Positions 14,801-22,573 of a stretch of DNA of 52,301 bases are shown piece by piece. Position 1 is the stretch's first letter, and each line of letters begins with the position of its first letter. Below the pieces are notes generated by a model that worked only from the letters and a program-made list of their open reading frames with translations, did not search any database and was not told the DNA's origin. This DNA is from an uncultured Bacilli bacterium (lineage in GTDB: Bacteria > Bacillota_I > Bacilli_A > RF39 > UBA660). A program made the translations under genes and the position numbers. Where the stretch lies: assembly GCA_934162195.1 (NCBI GenBank), contig CAKPHO010000009.1, forward strand, positions 1-52,301. Reading direction: 5' to 3'.

Positions 14801-15467
14801 CCGTGAAGAAATTATTGATGCATTAAAAGAGGCTGGACTTGATGAAGATGGTAAAGCAGTACTTTATGATGGACGTACTGGTGAACCATTTGATAATCGT
14901 ATCAGCGTTGGTGTTATGTACATGATTAAACTTAACCACATGGTTGATGATAAATTACATGCACGTTCGACTGGACCTTACAGTTTAGTAACACAACAAC
15001 CTTTAGGAGGTAAAGCTCAATTTGGTGGTCAAAGATTTGGAGAAATGGAAGTTTGGGCATTGTATGCTTATGGTGCTGCTAACGTATTACAAGAAATGAT
15101 GACTATTAAATCAGATGATGTTGTTGGACGTGTTAAAGTTTATGAATCACTTGTTAAAGGAACACCAATTCCAAAGAGTGGTATTCCAGAATCATTTAGA
15201 GTATTAATTAAAGAGTTCCAAGCTTTAGGACTTGATATTACTGTTTTAGATGAAAATGGAAATTATAATGAATTAAAAGATTTAGAAGAAGACGAAAAAG
15301 ATACTTATCTTGCAAATGAAGATTTTGAGATAAGTAATGATTCAGAAGAAGAACCAGAACTTCCAAATGAGGAATTAGAAGATGACTTATATGAAGATGA
15401 ATTTGATGATTTAGAGGAAGAAATGGAAGATGATTTTGAAGAAGATATGGAAGGGGATGAGGAATAA
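11862..15467 (+). CDS. rpoB: RNA polymerase beta subunit
   Basis: The 1,201-residue beta subunit forms half of the catalytic cleft. The rifampicin pocket is at about residues 460-485 (FFGSSQLSQFMDQTNP, LGPGGLSRDRAGMEVRDV). Residue 477, codon AAT at 13290-13292, is Asn where E. coli has His526 (ELTNKRR instead of ELTHKRR). Later landmarks include GYNYEDA, KISVGDKMAGRHGNKGV, and GKAQFGGQRFGEMEVWALYAYGA. The C-terminus ends in about 60 mostly acidic residues, as in some Bacilli. The GTG at 11862 is chosen because AGGGGTG lies seven bases upstream and AYTVKKFG is a natural start; three more codons upstream are in frame. The stop overlaps the rpoC start. Confidence 0.98.
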   Translation: MAYTVKKFGDHRERRSYAKTKNAIELGNLLEIQKKSYDWFMTEGIQEVFDDIFPVESFTGNLSLEFGEYSFEEPRYNIKECKERYATYAAPLKVQARLFNQETGEVKEQDIFLGDMPIMTDSGTFIINGAERVIVSQLVRSPSCYYGKEVDKKNGKVVVTSQIIPTRGTWLEYETDARDVIYVRIDRTRKVPITTLLRALGLSSDEDILDLYGDDEYLKRTIEKDTNKNTDESLIDIHSKLRPGEPSTLDSAKNQLISRFFDAFRYDLAKVGRYKFNRKLNVCERLLGCTLAETIKVDNEVVLEKGTVIGKEELEKLIPVMKDGYGVKEVLINEELDSYNRVQEVKVFSKLNPEKVVSIIGNDQTIEEKRLTISDVYASVSYYLNLLEGIGNYDEIDNLSNRRVRQVGELLQNQFRIGISRIERVIRDRMSTQEISEVTPKTLINIRPLTAAIKEFFGSSQLSQFMDQTNPVAELTNKRRLSSLGPGGLSRDRAGMEVRDVNPSHYGRICPIESPEGPNIGLITSLASYARVNDYGFIMTPYRKVENCKLTDEIVYMTADEELDHYISQATIETDENGVIIPDRVPVRYRTENIMIEKEKIDYIDVSPQQVVSITTQGIPFLEHDDGKRALMGANMQRQAIPLLKAEAPLVGTGIEAIAARDSGAVIMAKADGIVDYADGKKIIVKTKGGKDTYYLNGFERSNAGTCYHQVPIVRTGDTVYAGEVIADGPSTEKGEMALGKNVTVAFMNYNGYNYEDAVILNERLVKDDVYTSIHIEDYQIECRDTKLGPEEFTRDIPNIGEDARKNLDENGIIRIGTEVKDDDILVGKVTPKGMAELTSEEKLLHAIFGEKTREVRDTSLRVPHGGEGIVHDVKIFTKDNCDELPAGVSMMVRVYIVQKRKISVGDKMAGRHGNKGVISLILPEEDMPYLSDGRPVDILLNPLGVPSRMNIGQILEMHLGIAAKNLGIYVATPVFDGANREEIIDALKEAGLDEDGKAVLYDGRTGEPFDNRISVGVMYMIKLNHMVDDKLHARSTGPYSLVTQQPLGGKAQFGGQRFGEMEVWALYAYGAANVLQEMMTIKSDDVVGRVKVYESLVKGTPIPKSGIPESFRVLIKEFQALGLDITVLDENGNYNELKDLEEDEKDTYLANEDFEISNDSEEEPELPNEELEDDLYEDEFDDLEEEMEDDFEEDMEGDEE

Positions 15468-18400
15468 TGGAAGTAAATCAATTTGAAGGATTACGTATAG
15501 GAATCGCCTCACCTGAAAAAATTCGTTCATGGTCTTATGGTGAAGTAAAGAAAGCTGAAACAATCAACTACCGTACTTTAAAACCAGAACGTGAAGGCTT
15601 ATTCTGCGAAAAGATATTTGGACCAACTAAGGACTTCGAATGTTCGTGTGGTAAGTATAAGCGTTTAAGATATAAAAACATTATTTGTGATCGCTGCGGA
15701 GTAGAAGTTACAAGATCAAAAGTTCGTCGTGAAAGAATGGGACATATTGAACTTGCTACTCCTTGTAGCCATATTTGGTTTTTTAAAGGTGTGCCATCTC
15801 GTATGGGATTAGTACTTGATATGAGTCCAAGAGATTTGGAAGAGGTACTATACTTCGTTTCATATGTTGTTCTAGATCCTGGAGCTGCTCCACTTGAAAA
15901 GAAACAAACAATTAGCGACAAAGAATACCGTGCTTATTATGAAAAATATGGTAATAGTTTCAGAGTAGGTATGGGAGCAGAAGCTATTAAAGAATTATTA
16001 TGTCAAGTTAATCTTGAAGAAGAAGTTAAGAATATTAAGGAAGAAATTGAAGCTATAAAAGATACAACAAGTCAAAAGCGTGTTCGTTTAATGAAACGTT
16101 TAGATGTGTTAAATGCTTTCTTAGAATCAGGAAATCGTCCTGAATGGATGATTTTAGATGCTCTTCCAGTAATACCTCCAGAACTTCGTCCAATGATTCA
16201 ATTAGATGGTGGTAGATTTGCAACTTCTGACTTAAATGACTTATATCGTCGTGTAATTAATCGTAACAACCGTTTAAAAAAATTAATGGAATTAGGTGCC
16301 CCTAGTATCATTATTCAAAATGAAAAACGTATGTTACAAGAAGCTGTAGATGCTTTATTCGATAATGGACGTCGTGGACGTAATATTACTGGAGCTGGAA
16401 ATAGACCATTAAAATCATTATCTAGTATGTTAAAAGGTAAACAAGGACGTTTCCGTCAAAACTTATTAGGTAAACGTGTTGACTATTCAGGTCGTTCTGT
16501 TATCGTTGTAGGGCCAAGCTTAAAAATGTATGAATGTGGTATTCCAAAAGAAATGGCTTTAGAGTTATTCAAACCACATGTTATAAATGGTTTGGTTACT
16601 AAAGAAATAGCAAGTAATATTAAAGCTGCTAAAAAGATGATTGAAAATCAAGATCCACGTGTTTGGGATATTGTTGAAGAAAAGATTAAAGAACATCCGG
16701 TATTATTAAACCGTGCCCCAACATTACATAGACTTGGTATTCAAGCATTTGAACCTAAGTTAATTGAAGGACGTGCTATTAGATTACATCCATTAGTTTG
16801 TACAGCGTTCAACGCTGACTTCGATGGAGACCAAATGGCTGTTCACGTTCCTATTACTGAAGAAGCTCAAGCTGAAGCTAGAATTCTTATGCTAGGTGCT
16901 AATAATATTCTATCTCCAAAAGATGGAAAACCAATTGTTACACCAGGGCAAGATATGGTATTAGGAAACTACTATATAACTATTGAAAAAGCTGGACTTC
17001 CAGGTGAAGGTAGAGTATTTAAAAATGCTAATGAAGTATTAATGGCTTATGAAAGACGTGAAATTACACTTCATACACGTATTGCTTTACCAGTTAATTC
17101 ATTTAGACATAAAATTTTCCCTGATTCTTATTTAGATAAATATTTAGTAACTACTCCAGGTAAAATTTTATTCAATGAAATATTCCCCGATACATTCCAA
17201 TATATCAATGATGGAAGTACAGAAAATATTGAAAAAACAACTCCTAAAAAATATTTTATAAATAGAGGAGAAAATATTCCTGAAAAAATTAAAGAAATGC
17301 CTTTGGTTGATGCCTTAAATAAAGGAGCTTTAGGAAAGATAATTGCTCAGATTTATAAACGTTATCAAACAACTGAAACTTCAGTTATGCTTGATAAATT
17401 AAAAGATTTAGGATTTAAATATTCAACACTATCTGGTATCTCGATAGCAATTTCTGATATTAGAGAATCAGTTAAAAAACCTGAAATATTAAAAGAAAGC
17501 CAAGAAATGGTTGATACTGTTAACAAACAATTTAAACGTGGTTTAATAACTGAAGAAGAAAGATATAACAAAGTAATTGAAATCTGGAATGGTGCTAAAA
17601 AACAAGTTCAAAAAGAACTTGAAGAAATGGTTAGAGAAGATAAAGAAAATCCAATTTGTATCATGATGCAATCAAAAGCTCGTGGTGATATCAACTCTTA
17701 TACTCAATTAGTTGGTATGCGTGGATTATTTGCTAAACCAAGTGGTGGTCAAGTAGAAATCCCAGTTAAATCTTCATTCTCTGAAGGTGTTACAATTAGT
17801 GAATTCTTCTTATCTACCCATGGTGCTCGTAAAGGTGCCGTTGATACAGCTTTAAAAACTGCCGATGCAGGTTACTTAACTCGTCGTTTAGTTGATGTGG
17901 CACAAGATATTATTGTTAAAGAAGAAGATTGTGGTACTGAACAAGGAGTAGTAGTTGAATCCTTTATTAATGATAAAGATGGTACTGTAATTGAACCACT
18001 TTATAATCGTATCGTTGGTCGTTATACTAACAAAAAGATTATTAATCCAGAAACTAAAGAAGTAATGTATGATAGAAATACATACATTACTGAACAAATT
18101 GCTGATAAGATTATTGCTGCTGGTATTACAAAAGTACCAATTAGGACAGTATTAACATGTAAGACTGAACAAGGTGTATGTCAAAGATGTTATGGACGTA
18201 ACTTAGCAACAGGTTCAATTGTTGAAATTGGTGAAGCTGTAGGTATTATGGCTGCTCAATCAATTGGTGAACCAGGTACTCAGTTAACCATGAGAAACTT
18301 CAACACTGGTGGTGTTGCTGGTGGAGACGATATCACTCAAGGTTTACCTCGTGTTCAAGAGTTATTTGAAGCTCGTAATCCAAAAGGAAAAGCTACTATT

Positions 18401-19105
18401 TCTGAAATAAATGGTGTTGTAACTGCTATTGAAGAAGATGGTGGTAAGTTAATAATTAATGTTACAAATGATGTTGAAACTAAAAAACACACTTCTAACT
18501 ATGGAGCTAAAGCTGCTGTAGAATTAAATCAAGAAGTTGTTGCAGGACAAAGATTAACACATGGTGCTATTAGTCCAAAGGAATTATTAGTTGTAACCGA
18601 TCCACTTACTGTTCAAGAGTATATCTTGCTTGAAATTCAAAAAGTATATGGTTCTCAAGGTGTTGATATTTCTGATAAACACGTTGAAATTATTGCTAAA
18701 CGTATGATTTCTAAAATTAAGATTCTAAATAGTGGTGATTCAATGTTCTTACCAGGAACACTTGTAAATATTAATCATTTCTCAGATGCAAATAAAGCAT
18801 TAATCATTGAAGGGAAACGACCTTCAACTGGTAAGCCAGTACTTTTAGGTATTACAAAAGCATCTCTAGAAACTGATTCATTCTTATCAGCCGCATCATT
18901 CCAAGAAACTACTAGAATCTTAACTGATGCTGCTATACATGGAAAAGTTGATAAATTAGAAGGATTAAAGGAAAATGTAATTATTGGTAAATTAATCCCA
19001 GCTGGTACAGGTGCTAAAAAATATCGTAAAATAGATTATGATTTAGAATTAGATTTATTAAATGATGAACCATTAGAAGTTTTGGAACAAGAATTAATGG
19101 ATTAA
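15467..19105 (+). CDS. rpoC: RNA polymerase beta-prime subunit
   Basis: 1,212 residues. The N-terminal zinc site is CSCGKYKRLRYKNIICDRCG; the catalytic Mg loop is NADFDGDQMAVH; the trigger-loop region contains GLFAKPSGGQVEIPVKSSFSEG and the bridge-helix region THGARKGAVDTALKTADAG. A second zinc site appears as CKTEQGVCQRCYG. Length fits the Gram-positive form. The ATG overlaps the rpoB TAA, so the two subunits are translationally coupled. Confidence 0.98.
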   Translation: MEVNQFEGLRIGIASPEKIRSWSYGEVKKAETINYRTLKPEREGLFCEKIFGPTKDFECSCGKYKRLRYKNIICDRCGVEVTRSKVRRERMGHIELATPCSHIWFFKGVPSRMGLVLDMSPRDLEEVLYFVSYVVLDPGAAPLEKKQTISDKEYRAYYEKYGNSFRVGMGAEAIKELLCQVNLEEEVKNIKEEIEAIKDTTSQKRVRLMKRLDVLNAFLESGNRPEWMILDALPVIPPELRPMIQLDGGRFATSDLNDLYRRVINRNNRLKKLMELGAPSIIIQNEKRMLQEAVDALFDNGRRGRNITGAGNRPLKSLSSMLKGKQGRFRQNLLGKRVDYSGRSVIVVGPSLKMYECGIPKEMALELFKPHVINGLVTKEIASNIKAAKKMIENQDPRVWDIVEEKIKEHPVLLNRAPTLHRLGIQAFEPKLIEGRAIRLHPLVCTAFNADFDGDQMAVHVPITEEAQAEARILMLGANNILSPKDGKPIVTPGQDMVLGNYYITIEKAGLPGEGRVFKNANEVLMAYERREITLHTRIALPVNSFRHKIFPDSYLDKYLVTTPGKILFNEIFPDTFQYINDGSTENIEKTTPKKYFINRGENIPEKIKEMPLVDALNKGALGKIIAQIYKRYQTTETSVMLDKLKDLGFKYSTLSGISIAISDIRESVKKPEILKESQEMVDTVNKQFKRGLITEEERYNKVIEIWNGAKKQVQKELEEMVREDKENPICIMMQSKARGDINSYTQLVGMRGLFAKPSGGQVEIPVKSSFSEGVTISEFFLSTHGARKGAVDTALKTADAGYLTRRLVDVAQDIIVKEEDCGTEQGVVVESFINDKDGTVIEPLYNRIVGRYTNKKIINPETKEVMYDRNTYITEQIADKIIAAGITKVPIRTVLTCKTEQGVCQRCYGRNLATGSIVEIGEAVGIMAAQSIGEPGTQLTMRNFNTGGVAGGDDITQGLPRVQELFEARNPKGKATISEINGVVTAIEEDGGKLIINVTNDVETKKHTSNYGAKAAVELNQEVVAGQRLTHGAISPKELLVVTDPLTVQEYILLEIQKVYGSQGVDISDKHVEIIAKRMISKIKILNSGDSMFLPGTLVNINHFSDANKALIIEGKRPSTGKPVLLGITKASLETDSFLSAASFQETTRILTDAAIHGKVDKLEGLKENVIIGKLIPAGTGAKKYRKIDYDLELDLLNDEPLEVLEQELMD

Positions 19106-19107
19106 TT

Positions 19108-19132
19108 AGAAGCTATTTTTAGCTTCTTTTTT
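19108..19132 (+). terminator. Terminator after rpoC
   Basis: AGAAGCT (19108-19114) pairs with AGCTTCT (19121-19127) and is followed by T6. Confidence 0.85.
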
Positions 19133-19179
19133 GTTAAATTATATCATGTATAAATAGTACAACATTTTTTAAAAAATGA

Positions 19180-19210
19180 TTGACAAAGCCTACCTGGAGA
19201 GGGGTATAAT
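19180..19210 (+). promoter_or_regulatory. Upstream promoter of the surface-protein gene
   Basis: TTGACA (19180-19185) and TATAAT (19205-19210), 19 bases apart. It would give a leader of about 150 bases containing AAAGGAG at 19230 and a hairpin CAATTTTT/AAAAATTG (19275-19306). Confidence 0.6.
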
Positions 19211-19314
19211 TTAAGAGGAAGAAGTAAAAAAAGGAGTGTGATTTTTAAAATTATTAATTGTAGACGTTTGATTTCAATTTTTGTGTAAAGTAATGTCGAA
19301 AAATTGAAAATCTA

Positions 19315-19343
19315 TTGCAAAGAAAAATATACTATGATATTAT
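19315..19343 (+). promoter_or_regulatory. Proximal promoter of the surface-protein gene
   Basis: TTGCAA (19315-19320) and TATTAT (19338-19343), 17 bases apart, directly before the ribosome site. Two promoters in series suggest separate control of this gene. Confidence 0.45.
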
Positions 19344-19367
19344 GAAGCTGAAAGAGAGGAAAATAAA

Positions 19368-20918
19368 ATGAAAAAGAAATTTAAATTATTATTTTTAGTG
19401 GCAGTATTTACATTATTTGTTCCTAGTGTAATGGCTGCTGAAAAAACAGTTAGTACAGATGCTGAACTTATGGATGCGTTCAAAAATGCTGTTACTGGCG
19501 ACACAATTAAATTAACAGACAACATAGAACATACAGGAGGAAAAATCTTAGTTGGAGATGGAAAGGATATTACCCTTGATTTAAATGGTTATAACATTGT
19601 TACTAAGGCAAAAAATGATAGATCAATTACTGTATACAATGGTATTTTAACTATTAAAGGAAAAGGTACTATTAAACATGAAACACATAATGCGTTAAAT
19701 GTTTGGGGAAGCGATAAACAAACTTCAAAAATATATTCAAAATTAAATGTTGAAAAAGATGTAACTTTAGAAGGAGATACAGGACTTGCAATATTTCGAG
19801 GATATAATGATGAAGGTGCATATGGAACAGAAGTTAATTTTGCAGGAAAAATTAATGCTAAATCATTTGGTATAACAACAAATGGACTTATTATACACGC
19901 CAATGGTCCAGTAGTAAATATCAAAAATGGAGCAAGTATTACAACAACTGGTGCTGATGGTGTTGCAGTATATGAAGCAGGAAATGGTATTTACAACATT
20001 GAAGCAGGAACAACTATTACAGGTGCTACTGCTGTTGAAGTAAGAGCTGGTATTTTAAATGTTAAAGGTGGTAATTTAACAGGAACAGCGAAAAAATTAA
20101 ATTCTCAACCAAAAGCTGATGGAGCTACTACTGTAGGGGCAGGTATTGCAGTAGTACAACATACAACAAAATTACCAATAACTGTAAATGTTCTTGGTGG
20201 TACAATTAAAGGTGCTGAAGCATTATATGTAAATAACACTCAAGGAAATTCTGCTGAAGATTGGTCTAAAGTAAAAGCTGAAGTAACAGGAGGTACATTT
20301 AGTACTGATGTTTCTAAGTATGTCACTGGTAAATATGTTGCTAAACTAGTAAATGGACAATATGTTGTAGAAGAAAATAAAGTTATTGAATCTAACGACA
20401 AAAAAATTACTTTTGAAAGTGAAAAAGCTTTAAATAATAATCTTGAATTAAGAATAGATGAGGCAACTAAAGAAGAAAAAGAATCAGCAGAGAAAAAAGT
20501 AGATGATTTATATAAAGATAATAAAGATGTAAAAGATACAGCGCTAATTTCTTTATATGATATTAAAGTTGGTCTTCAACAAGCAGATGAATTTGAAGTT
20601 GTTCCAATGGAAAATGGAAAATTTACTATTTCAATTACTTTAGAAGATAATGCAAAAAAATATGACAATTATAAAGTTATATATATTGATGAACAAGGAA
20701 ATATTAGTGAAACAATTGATGCTAAATTAGTAGATGGAAAAATTGTATTTGAAACATCACACTTAAGTGTTTATGGTATTGTTGGATATAATAATGCTAC
20801 TGGTGCTTCAATTAACAATCCAAATACTGGAGATAATTTAAGTATGATTATTATCCTTGGTGGATTGAGTTTAATTATCCTAAGTGGAGCTGTTTTAAAA
20901 CTAAAGAAAAGTAATTAA
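19368..20918 (+). CDS. Secreted, sortase-anchored beta-helix surface protein
   Basis: 516 residues. A Sec signal peptide (basic start, hydrophobic core to about residue 20, cleavage near VMAAEK) is followed by right-handed beta-helix-like sequence from about 30 to 330, with short repeating strands such as ITLDLNGYNI, LTIKGKGTI, VNIKNGASI and LNVKGGNL, typical of pectate-lyase-like surface proteins. A charged region and a folded domain follow (about 345-470). The end is a sorting signal: NPNTG at 484-488, a hydrophobic span, and the basic tail KLKKSN. The motif resembles LPXTG with Asn in the first place. No sortase is in the window. The ligand is unknown. It is flanked upstream by two promoters and downstream by a strong terminator. 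Confidence 0.8.
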   Translation: MKKKFKLLFLVAVFTLFVPSVMAAEKTVSTDAELMDAFKNAVTGDTIKLTDNIEHTGGKILVGDGKDITLDLNGYNIVTKAKNDRSITVYNGILTIKGKGTIKHETHNALNVWGSDKQTSKIYSKLNVEKDVTLEGDTGLAIFRGYNDEGAYGTEVNFAGKINAKSFGITTNGLIIHANGPVVNIKNGASITTTGADGVAVYEAGNGIYNIEAGTTITGATAVEVRAGILNVKGGNLTGTAKKLNSQPKADGATTVGAGIAVVQHTTKLPITVNVLGGTIKGAEALYVNNTQGNSAEDWSKVKAEVTGGTFSTDVSKYVTGKYVAKLVNGQYVVEENKVIESNDKKITFESEKALNNNLELRIDEATKEEKESAEKKVDDLYKDNKDVKDTALISLYDIKVGLQQADEFEVVPMENGKFTISITLEDNAKKYDNYKVIYIDEQGNISETIDAKLVDGKIVFETSHLSVYGIVGYNNATGASINNPNTGDNLSMIIILGGLSLIILSGAVLKLKKSN

Positions 20919-20925
20919 TACAATT

Positions 20926-20955
20926 AAAGTTACGCATAATACGTAACTTTTTTGT
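20926..20955 (+). terminator. Terminator after the surface protein
   Basis: AAAGTTACG (20926-20934) pairs with CGTAACTTT (20942-20950), followed by T-run and GTTTG. The DUF1016 repeat unit begins within this T-run. Confidence 0.85.
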
Positions 20956-21012
20956 TTGTAAAAAAGGAAATAGAAAAGTTATCTCGTATATTATAATTAG
21001 AAGGAGGTAATC
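20948..21012 (+). repeat. Left repeat of the DUF1016 module, copy at 21 kb
   Basis: A block of about 65 bases, from the terminator T-run through GTTTGTAAAAAAGGAAATAG and GTTATCTCGTATATTATAA to the ribosome site, is shared with 33731-33796 and 51779-51843 with one to a few changes. The homology continues into the gene. TATTATAA may serve as a -10 box. Confidence 0.8.
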
Positions 21013-21894
21013 ATGAATTACTATAGAGAAATCAAGCAGGAACTTATAAATAACGAGATAACAAAAAGAGTAAAAGATTATAGTAAAAATAGAAGTGATT
21101 TAAATACATATTATAATGTGGGTAAGTTGTTGTCAGAGGCAGGTAAACATTATGGTGAAGGTATTATTAAAGAATATTCAAAAAGACTAACTAATGAATT
21201 AGGTAAAGGATATACAGTAACTAATTTAAAATATATGCGTAAATTTTATAATTTACTAAAAAGTCAGCCAGTGGCTGACCAATTGACTTGGAGTCATTAT
21301 GTAGAACTATTATCAATTAAAGATATAAATAAAATCAATTATTATATTAAGATAACTATTGATCAAAATTTGAGTAAGAGACAATTAAGAGAAAAAATCA
21401 AAAATAAAGAGTATGAAAGATTAGATGAAAAAACAAAAGAAAAGTTAATAAATAATGAAGAATCTAGGGTAAATGATTTAATAAAAAATCCTATTTTAAT
21501 CAAAAATAGTTATGATTATAAAGAAATATCGGAGAAGATATTAAAAAAGTTAATACTTGAAGATTTGGATAATTTTATGAAAGAATTAGGTGTTGGTTTT
21601 TGTTATATAGAAAGTGAATATAAAATAAAAATAGGAGATAGATATAACTATATAGATTTATTACTTTATAATATTAATTATAATTGTTATGTAGTAATAG
21701 AACTGAAAGTAACAGAGTTAAAAAAAGAACATATAGGACAAATAGAGACATATATAAATTATGTTGATAAGAATATAAGAAGAGTAGATCAAGATAAAAC
21801 AATAGGTATAATTATATGTAAGAAAGATAATAAATTTATAATGGAATACTGTAGTGATGATAGAATATATCAAAGAATGTACGAATTAATTTAA
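21013..21894 (+). CDS. DUF1016/YhcG-type PDDEXK nuclease, intact copy
   Basis: 293 residues with two domains. The N-terminal helical domain (about 1-150) holds NVGKLLSEAGKHYGEGIIKEYS and the family hallmark LTWSHYVELL; the C-terminal PDDEXK domain (about 165-290) has Asp215 in YIDLL, Glu230 and Lys232 in IELKV, and QIETYINYVDKN. The family is a predicted DNA nuclease group linked to mobile elements; its target is unknown. AGAAGGAGG precedes the ATG. It is the only full-length intact copy among four in the window. It is not next to a pilin gene but sits before rpsP. Just before LTWSHY the coding sequence contains a 7-bp palindrome (21263-21279). Codon use is A-rich. Confidence 0.9.
   Translation: MNYYREIKQELINNEITKRVKDYSKNRSDLNTYYNVGKLLSEAGKHYGEGIIKEYSKRLTNELGKGYTVTNLKYMRKFYNLLKSQPVADQLTWSHYVELLSIKDINKINYYIKITIDQNLSKRQLREKIKNKEYERLDEKTKEKLINNEESRVNDLIKNPILIKNSYDYKEISEKILKKLILEDLDNFMKELGVGFCYIESEYKIKIGDRYNYIDLLLYNINYNCYVVIELKVTELKKEHIGQIETYINYVDKNIRRVDQDKTIGIIICKKDNKFIMEYCSDDRIYQRMYELI
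21263..21279 (+). repeat. Copy-specific palindrome inside DUF1016 gene
   Basis: GTCAGCC, loop AGT, GGCTGAC: a perfect 7-bp inverted repeat immediately before the codons for LTWSHY. The two other copies that cover this position have a 7-bp palindrome at the same place with a different stem. Confidence 0.85.
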
Positions 21895-21898
21895 CAAA

Positions 21899-21944
21899 CT
21901 GTCAACAAAAAAAGGTTGACAGAATATGATTAATATGATAATAT
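21899..21944 (+). promoter_or_regulatory. Hairpin and promoter before rpsP
   Basis: CTGTCAAC (21899-21906) pairs with GTTGACAG (21915-21922) around an A-run; there is no T-tract on this strand. The 3' arm contains TTGACA (21916-21921), and TAATAT (21939-21944) follows after 17 bases. Folding in DNA or RNA could interfere with promoter use. Confidence 0.5.
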
Positions 21945-21968
21945 TATTACAGAAAACGGAGGTGCTTT

Positions 21969-22253
21969 ATGGCAGTTAAATTAAGATTAAAAAGAATGGG
22001 TAGCAAGAAAAAACCATTTTACCGTATTGTAGCAGCAGATTCTAGAGTTGCTAGAGATGGTAAATTTATTGAACTTGTTGGAACATACAATCCAGTTGGA
22101 GCTTCAGCAGAAGTTAAAATTAACGAAGAAGTTGCATTAAAATGGTTAAATAATGGTGCCCAACCAACAGACACAGTTAGAAATTTATTAAGTAATGCTG
22201 GTATTATGAAAAAATTTCATGAAAGTAAGTCAACTAAAAAAGAAGGAAAATAA
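21969..22253 (+). CDS. rpsP: Small-subunit ribosomal protein S16
   Basis: 94 residues, with the conserved start VKLRLKRMGSKKKPFYRIVAADSR and the DGKFIELVGTYNP strand; the C-terminus is a short basic tail. S16 binds 16S rRNA early in 30S assembly. It is followed two bases later by the KH-domain gene, the rpsP-ylqC order of Bacillus, but rimM and trmD do not follow here. AACGGAGGTG precedes the ATG. Confidence 0.97.
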   Translation: MAVKLRLKRMGSKKKPFYRIVAADSRVARDGKFIELVGTYNPVGASAEVKINEEVALKWLNNGAQPTDTVRNLLSNAGIMKKFHESKSTKKEGK

Positions 22254-22255
22254 TT

Positions 22256-22498
22256 ATGAAGTTAGTTGAATTAACAGAATTTTTAGTAAAAAATTTAGTT
22301 GAAGATCCAGAGACAGTTTCAGTTCGTCAAATGGAAGATGATGATGTTATTACAATAGAGGTTTTAGTATCAGAAGATGATATTGGAGCAGTTATTGGAC
22401 GTGGTGGACAAGTAGCAAGTGCTATTCGTACAATTGTTTATGCATCGTCTTATGCACATGATAATAAAAAAGTAAGAATTAATATCGATTCTATTTAG
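22256..22498 (+). CDS. khpA: KH-domain RNA-binding protein KhpA (YlqC)
   Basis: 80 residues consisting of a single KH domain with the RNA-binding loop IGRGGQVASAIRTI (GxxG as GRGG). In other Bacillota KhpA pairs with KhpB and affects cell-wall growth through RNA binding. The start overlaps the spacing after rpsP, so the two are cotranscribed. Its last codons form the 5' arm of a terminator. Confidence 0.92.
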   Translation: MKLVELTEFLVKNLVEDPETVSVRQMEDDDVITIEVLVSEDDIGAVIGRGGQVASAIRTIVYASSYAHDNKKVRINIDSI

Positions 22499-22515
22499 AT
22501 ATTAATTCTTTTTTC
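22475..22515 (+). terminator. Terminator overlapping the end of khpA
   Basis: AGAATTAATATC (22475-22486) pairs perfectly with GATATTAATTCT (22498-22509), followed by T-run. Confidence 0.85.
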
Positions 22516-22573
22516 TTGTTTTTATATCTTTTATATAATATAATGTTATTAGAGAAAAATAATTGGAGGATGT

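Noticed and set aside
19238..19288. Possible 16-codon leader peptide (GTG start) before the surface protein gene
   Set aside because: The AAAGGAG site is only one base from the GTG, too close for normal initiation, and no other start fits.
20948..21922. Insertion sequence or transposon
   Set aside because: The repeated unit has no transposase, no terminal inverted repeats and no target duplication that I can see; it is better described as a repeated nuclease module.
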